The position numbers were made by a program, and so were the translations under genes. From an uncultured Coprococcus sp. (GTDB lineage: Bacteria > Bacillota > Clostridia > Lachnospirales > Lachnospiraceae): DNA of 16,248 nt. Within the stretch, counting starts at the first letter, position 1. Each line of letters opens with the position of its first letter. Under the pieces are notes generated by a model. The model was not told the origin of the DNA, ran no database searches, and was given only the letters and a program-made list of their open reading frames with translations. Below, piece by piece: positions 12,668 to 16,248 of this stretch. The DNA lies in the NCBI GenBank assembly GCA_900548215.1, contig URJI01000063.1, forward strand, positions 1-16,248, given 5' to 3'.

Positions 12668-13480
12668 TTATCCCAATTCCTCTCCCCTTGCTTTTTTGTG
12701 TGCTGGTGTTTCTGCCACCTTTGCTCTCTGCTCCTCTACAAGCTTCCTGTTTGCCTCAAGAAGGGCACGGACTGACTTCCTTGCATGTTCCTTTACCTCA
12801 GACTTCTTTTGCTCCTTTATGCGTGGATTTTGCAATGTTTCCATTACTTTCCCGGCTACTTTCTGTGCCATGCCCCTGAGCCTGTTTTCCAAATTATCAA
12901 GACACCTTCCGACAAAATCCCGCTTGTCCTTTGGTGTCTTTCTCTCATCCGAGGTCAGCCACTTTTTATATCTGCGAAGCTCCTCAATATCTTCCGCCCT
13001 GGTCTGCTCTGCCATTGTATCAGATACTGCCTCACACGCTTTTTCATAGGCATCCTCAGCTACCTGTTCCACAAAATTCTCCATATCCAAAACTCTCATG
13101 GTAATCTCATCCAGAACTGCCTGCTTCTCTGCAATTCGCTTTTTCTGATTTTCAATTATAAAGTCCTGCTTTTCAAGATAGCCTGCACCACCATAAACCG
13201 GCTCACACTCCACCTGCACTCCGTTTCTCTGTGCTATCTCCAAAAACAATTTTCTGCATTCTGCATCAAAGTTCATTTTCCGGTTATTGTATTTCCCTTT
13301 CTTTTTTGCTGGGTCAGGCAGTTCAAAGCCAAGCTCTTCCAGTGCCTTATCCTGCTGGGGACATAATTCTCCATATTTGTTTTTTGCGTCAAATACATGC
13401 CTCTCATGAATATGCGGGGTTGCCTCATCCAGGTGCAGTGCCCAGTCCAATATATGAATGTGGGAGCCATGCCCCTCTTG
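12668..13480 (-). pseudogene. Mob/Pre-type relaxase (plasmid recombination protein), 5'-truncated
   Basis: About 270 residues of a plasmid recombination/mobilisation relaxase remain. The metal-binding motif HLDEATPHIHERHVFD lies right at the truncated start. It is followed by GKYNNRKMNFDAECRKLF, typical of this subgroup, then a long coiled coil (EKQDFIIENQKKRIAEKQAV onward) and a basic tail. Full proteins have roughly 100 more N-terminal residues, including the DNA-binding first motif and the nicking residue, so this copy should not nick DNA. The break at about 13475 joins directly to virD4 sequence; an ATG- or TTG-started frame through the junction is accidental. The stop is 2 bases before the primase ATG. 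Confidence 0.8.
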
Positions 13481-14117
13481 CAAGCATGGTACCCACTTCT
13501 TCAAGTACAGTTCCCTTGGGATCAGTCACTACATACGAACACTGCATCTGCATAAGTGACGGTTTCACAAATCCTCTTGTTTTTCCTGCTCCGGAACCTC
13601 CGACAATCAGGATATTTTTGTTTCTGTCGTACTTTGGGTGTTCCGGTCTCGTCATTCTGAGCCATTCTGTCGCAGTCAGCGGAATGTTGTTCCACTTAAC
13701 CGGATCTGTATATGGTTCAAAATCCTTATCCGTCCCCCACTTCGCAGAGCCATATTCCTCTCTTGGACGGAACTGCTTGGCATTCTTCTTTCTGGAGTTC
13801 ATGAAAAGCTTGAATGCCACACCTGCTCCGATACCACAGATAAGCGGTGTAAGCTTAAATGAAGGTGCAAAATATGGTTTGACCTGGAATATCAGCGAAA
13901 ATGCTTTGACACACTTATCCAGCATATCGCCGCCATCTGCTGATACCACCGCCTGTACATACTTATTTATCACATAAAATATGATTACAAACGGGATTCC
14001 ATCAATCGCTACCTTGTTCGCATTCAGCTTTCCATTCTTGTAATACGGTTTCAGTATCTTCTTAGGTAATGCCTTCAGGTCATCAAGTACGGCACCGCCG
14101 ATATTCTTTTTCCCCAT
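13473..14117 (-). pseudogene. VirD4/TraG (PcfC-like) coupling protein, N-terminal fragment
   Basis: About 214 residues of the coupling protein. Two hydrophobic segments (about residues 38-52 and 88-106) anchor it in the membrane. EYGSAKWGT is the family motif before the ATPase domain. Walker A is GGSGAGKTRGFVKPS near residue 173, followed by YVVTDPKGTVLEEVGTMLARG. Homology ends after LARG at about 13473; the frame then reads through relaxase DNA out of frame and stops at 13425. The C-terminal fragment is at 8867-9661. I chose the ATG at 14117, with AGGTGG just upstream; a GTG at 14126 directly follows the PcfB-like stop. The fragment lacks Walker B and cannot work alone. Confidence 0.85.
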
Positions 14118-14126
14118 AAGCACCAC

Positions 14127-14906
14127 CTACAAACTTGTATCCCGGCTCTTTTTCTTCGTTTTCTCACGCTGCCGGTTCTTGTCTTTCTGTTTCTTCTGTG
14201 ACTGCTCCTTCTTGTCCTTGATTCGCTCCGTAAGCGACTTATCCTTCTTCGGATTATGCTTTCTCGCCGCTTCCTTGATTTCCTCCTTTGCATTTGGTGT
14301 GATACTTCCAGATTCCAGGACTTCATTCTTGTGATCCTTGATCTCAAATCTCGTAGAGAATTTTGACAGTGTTTCCACATCGTCTATATTTATCTCACCA
14401 TTATTTACAAAGTCAGCCGACATAACCTCCTTGCCCTTATCATCGTAAAGCACAAGTGTCTTAGTCATTTCCTTCTGCTCCTCAAGTACCTGTTCGGAAG
14501 CCATCTTCAGTAATGCTGCCACCTGATCTATGCTTTTCACTTCACAGAATGCAGTGTGCGTGATAGAACCATCTGCTCTCGTTACCTCTTTCATATCCAT
14601 TGGAATATGACTTTTCTTACAGGCTTTCTCCAAAAGTTCCGCTGTTCGCTCATCATTCACATCAATATGCGTGACATCCTTGCCCTCTCTGTTAAATCCC
14701 TTTAATGAGCCATGAGTTTCCTTATAATTCGACATTACCTTATCGACAACCTTGCCGAGCAATGTCTCCTTCTGTTCCTCGCTCATACCAGGATTCTGCT
14801 GTTCAGACCGCTTGCACGCATCCACAATGGCAGTAATCAGATCTACGCTGACTGTCACAATCGCCTTTCCTGTCTGGAACGACTCCTGCGTCAATTCATC
14901 GACCAT
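14127..14906 (-). CDS. PcfB/DUF3801-like conjugation accessory protein
   Basis: A 259-residue cytoplasmic protein. The N-terminal region (GKAIVTVSVDLITAIVDACK) and the segment THIDVNDERTAELLEKACKK...MKEVTRADGSITHTAFCEVKS...VAALLKMASE resemble PcfB-type proteins, which help the coupling protein recognise the relaxase complex. The resemblance is from memory and moderate. The last 60 residues are very basic (Lys/Arg/Gln-rich, from about residue 200), fitting DNA or membrane binding. GGAGG lies 8 bases before the ATG. Its stop directly precedes virD4, the usual PcfB-PcfC order. With virD4 broken it probably has no working partner. Confidence 0.6.
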   Translation of the reverse strand: MVDELTQESFQTGKAIVTVSVDLITAIVDACKRSEQQNPGMSEEQKETLLGKVVDKVMSNYKETHGSLKGFNREGKDVTHIDVNDERTAELLEKACKKSHIPMDMKEVTRADGSITHTAFCEVKSIDQVAALLKMASEQVLEEQKEMTKTLVLYDDKGKEVMSADFVNNGEINIDDVETLSKFSTRFEIKDHKNEVLESGSITPNAKEEIKEAARKHNPKKDKSLTERIKDKKEQSQKKQKDKNRQREKTKKKSRDTSL

Positions 14907-14992
14907 TGTTCTGTCCTCCCGATATTATTTTCTCTGTGCTTCCTGTCGTGTGTGGGTGGTCTTACCCATCGAATACCATTTTTGTTGTACAT
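14891..14992 (-). CDS. Possible small ORF upstream of the PcfB-like gene
   Basis: A 33-codon frame starts at an ATG with a near-ideal AGGAGG 7 bases upstream. It reads MYNKNGIRWVRPP..., is very basic, and overlaps the PcfB-like start by 16 bases. It could be a leader peptide, a coupled small protein, or the end of a gene remodelled by deletion. I recognise no family. Confidence 0.35.
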   Translation of the reverse strand: MYNKNGIRWVRPPTHDRKHRENNIGRTEQWSMN

Positions 14993-15018
14993 TTGTTATC
15001 CTCCTTCTTTTCAATTTG

Positions 15019-15078
15019 AGCTTCTGGACAATTTGTCCAAAAGCTGCTTTCCTTTTTTGTCCTCGAAAGGACAAAAAA
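15019..15078. repeat. Two TTGTCC/GGACAA palindromes
   Basis: TGGACAA-T-TTGTCCA (15025-15039) sits inside a wider imperfect palindrome with AGCTT/AAGCT outer arms (15019-15045). Next to it, TTTTTTGTCCT (15053-15063) pairs with AGGACAAAAAA (15068-15078) around a CGAA loop. The core TTGTCC thus occurs four times as two inverted pairs. They lie upstream of the PcfB-like gene and just beyond the methyltransferase terminator. An operator, an oriT-like structure or a terminator duplicate are possible. Confidence 0.5.
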
Positions 15079-15111
15079 AGAGCATTTATGCTTTTTACAC
15101 ATAAATGCTCT
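15073..15111 (-). terminator. Rho-independent terminator of the methyltransferase operon
   Basis: A perfect 12-base stem (15079-15090 and 15100-15111, core GAGCATTTATG/CATAAATGCTC) with a 9-base loop is followed on the minus strand by seven T (15079 to 15073). It lies 54 bases after the methyltransferase stop. Confidence 0.85.
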
Positions 15112-15164
15112 GACGCTGTTTTATTATAAAATTGTCTTAGCTGTTGTTCCCTACAAACTGAAAT

Positions 15165-15788
15165 TTAATAATTAGTTTTTTTCGCAATCAAAACTCCAAC
15201 AGGAGCTAAACCGCCATCCACCAAATTCACTTTGACGACTGTAAAGCCATAATTCGTAATAAACTCACAAAAATTTTCCTTGTTCCATTCTTTGTATGCT
15301 TTAAATCCTGTAATAGACATCAATCGCTTTCGTAAACCACTTGATTTTTTCTCTGCCCATAAGAAGGTTGGTGCGTACAAAATACCATCTTTTTTTAATA
15401 CTCTACGAATTTCCTGCATTGCTTTTTCAGGCTCTGGCATAATGTGCAGTGCATTTGAAATTACTACACAATCAAAATTTTCATTCTCATATGAAAGTGC
15501 CGTTGCATCGGCTACGCAAAAACTAAGTTTTTCTGTTGTACCTCTCTTTTTCGCTTGCTTAATCATATTTTCCGAAAAATCGGTTGCCGTCCAGCTATTA
15601 GTACAATCGGACAATGGGAAAGATAGCTGCCCTGTTCCACAAGCTAATTCTAATACATTCATATCAGATTTGAGATAATCTCTAATATATCCGCAGATTG
15701 CATTATAAAACTTCTTATCTGACTCCATCAAAGGTGCATATATTTTTGCAAGTCGTTGCCAATAACCCTTGTTTGCCTTGTCTTTCAT
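15165..15788 (-). CDS. Class I SAM-dependent methyltransferase
   Basis: A 207-residue Rossmann-fold methyltransferase. SAM-binding motif I is VLELACGTGQLSFPL (about residues 44-58). The acidic motif II region is TATDFSENMIKQAKK, then FCVADATALSYENENFDCV. The post-core stretch VISNALHIMPEPEKAMQEIRRVLKKDG is typical of UbiE-like small-molecule methyltransferases. The substrate cannot be inferred. GGAG lies 8 bases before the ATG. It follows the small membrane protein gene by 43 bases on the same strand and ends at a strong terminator. It appears more AT-rich than the conjugation genes, which may mean separate acquisition. Confidence 0.88.
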   Translation of the reverse strand: MKDKANKGYWQRLAKIYAPLMESDKKFYNAICGYIRDYLKSDMNVLELACGTGQLSFPLSDCTNSWTATDFSENMIKQAKKRGTTEKLSFCVADATALSYENENFDCVVISNALHIMPEPEKAMQEIRRVLKKDGILYAPTFLWAEKKSSGLRKRLMSITGFKAYKEWNKENFCEFITNYGFTVVKVNLVDGGLAPVGVLIAKKTNY

Positions 15789-15831
15789 ATCAAAATCTCC
15801 ATTTTATTCAATAATACAACTTCAAATTTGC

Positions 15832-16125
15832 TTATTTTAACCAAATCGGACCGACAATAAATATTCCCCAAAAGAGAACTGTAATAATGACTAAGGCTTC
15901 AGATACAGACCAGTAAATGATTTTATATTTTTTTACCGTAAGAGGATATATAAAATATATCAGTACAACTAATAGCTGTAAAATGATAAATAGTATTGTT
16001 TCCTCAACCGTTGCAGATATGAAAAAGTCAGCAGCGCCCTTTGCTACACCCTTACCTATAAGCCAGATATTGACTGCCAAAAAAGAAACGATTGAAAGAA
16101 TTAGCTTTACACCAAATCTATTCAT
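15832..16125 (-). CDS. Small three-helix membrane protein
   Basis: A 97-residue integral membrane protein I do not recognise. Hydrophobic segments lie at about residues 7-27 (VKLILSIVSFLAVNIWLIG), 40-63 (TILFIILQLLVVLIYFIYPL) and 72-94 (SEALVIITVLFWGIFIVGPIW). There is one polar loop (KKYKIIY) and no signal peptidase or metal motif. The ATG at 16125 follows GGAGGGG by 6 bases; the TTG at 16140 would sit in that site. It has its own promoter (16168-16196) and is probably co-transcribed with the methyltransferase. Confidence 0.75.
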   Translation of the reverse strand: MNRFGVKLILSIVSFLAVNIWLIGKGVAKGAADFFISATVEETILFIILQLLVVLIYFIYPLTVKKYKIIYWSVSEALVIITVLFWGIFIVGPIWLK

Positions 16126-16167
16126 GTTATTCCCCTCCAAATTCCGATTTGTAAAACTGTAGCATTG

Positions 16168-16196
16168 ATTATATCAAAGAATCATACTTGCAGCAA
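16168..16196 (-). promoter_or_regulatory. Promoter of the membrane protein/methyltransferase operon
   Basis: On the minus strand, -10 TATAAT (16168-16173) is perfect, with a 17-base spacer to -35 TTGCTG (16191-16196, weak). The predicted start is about 35 bases before the gene. Confidence 0.6.
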
Positions 16197-16208
16197 TCCC
16201 CTTAAAAC

Positions 16209-16236
16209 GAGAGGCAGGTGTGCCCTCCTGCCCCTC
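16209..16236 (-). terminator. Hairpin at the right edge, possible terminator or attenuator
   Basis: GAGGGGCAGG and CCTGCCTCTC (minus strand, one G-T pair) form a 10-base GC-rich stem around an 8-base loop, followed by GTTTT. It would end a leftward transcript entering from beyond the window, or attenuate it. The T-run is short. Confidence 0.5.
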
Positions 16237-16248
16237 AAAAGGAAGGGA

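Larger units (their letters stand above)
9662..13475. mobile_element. Remnant of a mobilizable element (Mob/Pre relaxase, primase, VapE, TnpW)
   Basis: This segment separates the two virD4 fragments. It contains a 5'-truncated plasmid-recombination (Mob/Pre) relaxase, a CHC2 primase, a VapE-type helicase, a candidate iteron origin, tnpW and one cargo-like gene. A Mob/Pre relaxase (TnpZ) and TnpW also occur in Tn4451-type mobilizable transposons, hence the comparison. No serine or tyrosine recombinase remains. Confidence 0.6.
8878..14992. mobile_element. Remnant of an integrative conjugative element with a nested mobilizable element
   Basis: The outer element is marked by a PcfB-like gene and virD4 at the right and the virD4 3' part at the left, where it abuts hxlR. 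No VirB4, VirB6, peptidase or integrase gene is visible, so the transfer region is largely deleted. Bases about 9662-13475 are a second element nested in virD4. The left limit is supported by two broken genes meeting there. The right limit is uncertain: the methyltransferase block may or may not belong to it. I found no flanking direct repeats or tRNA attachment site. Confidence 0.7.

Noticed and set aside
12561..13049. Long plus-strand frame opposite the relaxase and primase genes
   Set aside because: It is antisense to two clear genes and has no recognisable domain or ribosome-binding site; it mirrors their codon bias.
13273..13470. Separate 65-codon gene at the virD4-relaxase junction
   Set aside because: It is a third-frame reading of the relaxase sequence with no ribosome-binding site.
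9662..13475. Group II intron or intein splitting virD4
   Set aside because: There is no reverse transcriptase or intein motif, part of VirD4 is missing, and the insert carries a truncated relaxase and its own promoters.
8863..15111. Flanking attachment repeats or a tRNA target for the element
   Set aside because: I compared the ends by eye and saw no matching direct repeats and no tRNA gene; both ends look like breakpoints.

Overview
The window looks like a chromosomal segment from a Lachnospiraceae-type gut clostridium (Bacillota). This rests on moderate AT richness, strong GGAGG-type ribosome-binding sites, and family matches typical of that group: a YunG-like protein, a CMD-cupin fusion, an ATC-hydrolase-like protein next to a TetR regulator, and PcfB/VirD4 conjugation genes. 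Nearly all genes lie on the minus strand. The exceptions are tetR and the ATC-hydrolase-like gene.

Layout. Bases 1-479 hold no gene. They carry two near-identical strong promoters facing left, out of the window, preceded by an array of phased A-tracts. The transcript start resembles an rRNA operon leader, so a 16S gene probably begins just beyond base 1. Bases 480-3086 hold three housekeeping/hypothetical genes: a zinc-ribbon membrane protein with a TIM44-like tail, a NUDIX hydrolase and a YunG-like protein. Bases 3351-6504 form a small redox/regulatory block. A flavodoxin and a CMD-cupin protein run left, with a strong terminator after them. A TetR regulator and an ATC-hydrolase-like protein run right. 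The 351-base divergent spacer has several palindromes, one placed directly on the tetR start region. Bases 6510-8877 are a tight minus-strand cluster: a 3' remnant of an HxlR regulator, a GNAT acetyltransferase broken by a 4-base duplication, a transglutaminase-like protein and an ankyrin protein.

Bases about 8878-14992 are a scarred conjugative element. A PcfB-like gene and the N-terminal part of a VirD4/TraG coupling protein lie at the right. The C-terminal part of the same protein lies 3.8 kb away at the left, cut directly against hxlR. Between the two halves sits the remnant of a second, mobilizable element: a 5'-truncated Mob/Pre relaxase, a CHC2 zinc-finger primase, a VapE-type helicase, a candidate iteron origin, tnpW, and a small membrane-anchored protein of unknown function. 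The middle of VirD4, the start of the relaxase, any recombinase and the rest of the type IV secretion genes are missing, so neither element looks autonomous.

Bases 14993-16248 hold a block of TTGTCC palindromes, a strong terminator, a SAM-dependent methyltransferase and a small three-helix membrane protein with its own promoter. These may be cargo of the element or neighbouring genes. The most noteworthy signals are the nested element structure, the iteron-like cluster beside the primase/helicase genes, the rRNA-type promoter architecture, and the regulatory palindromes around tetR. I did not find a clear new defence or catalytic system.
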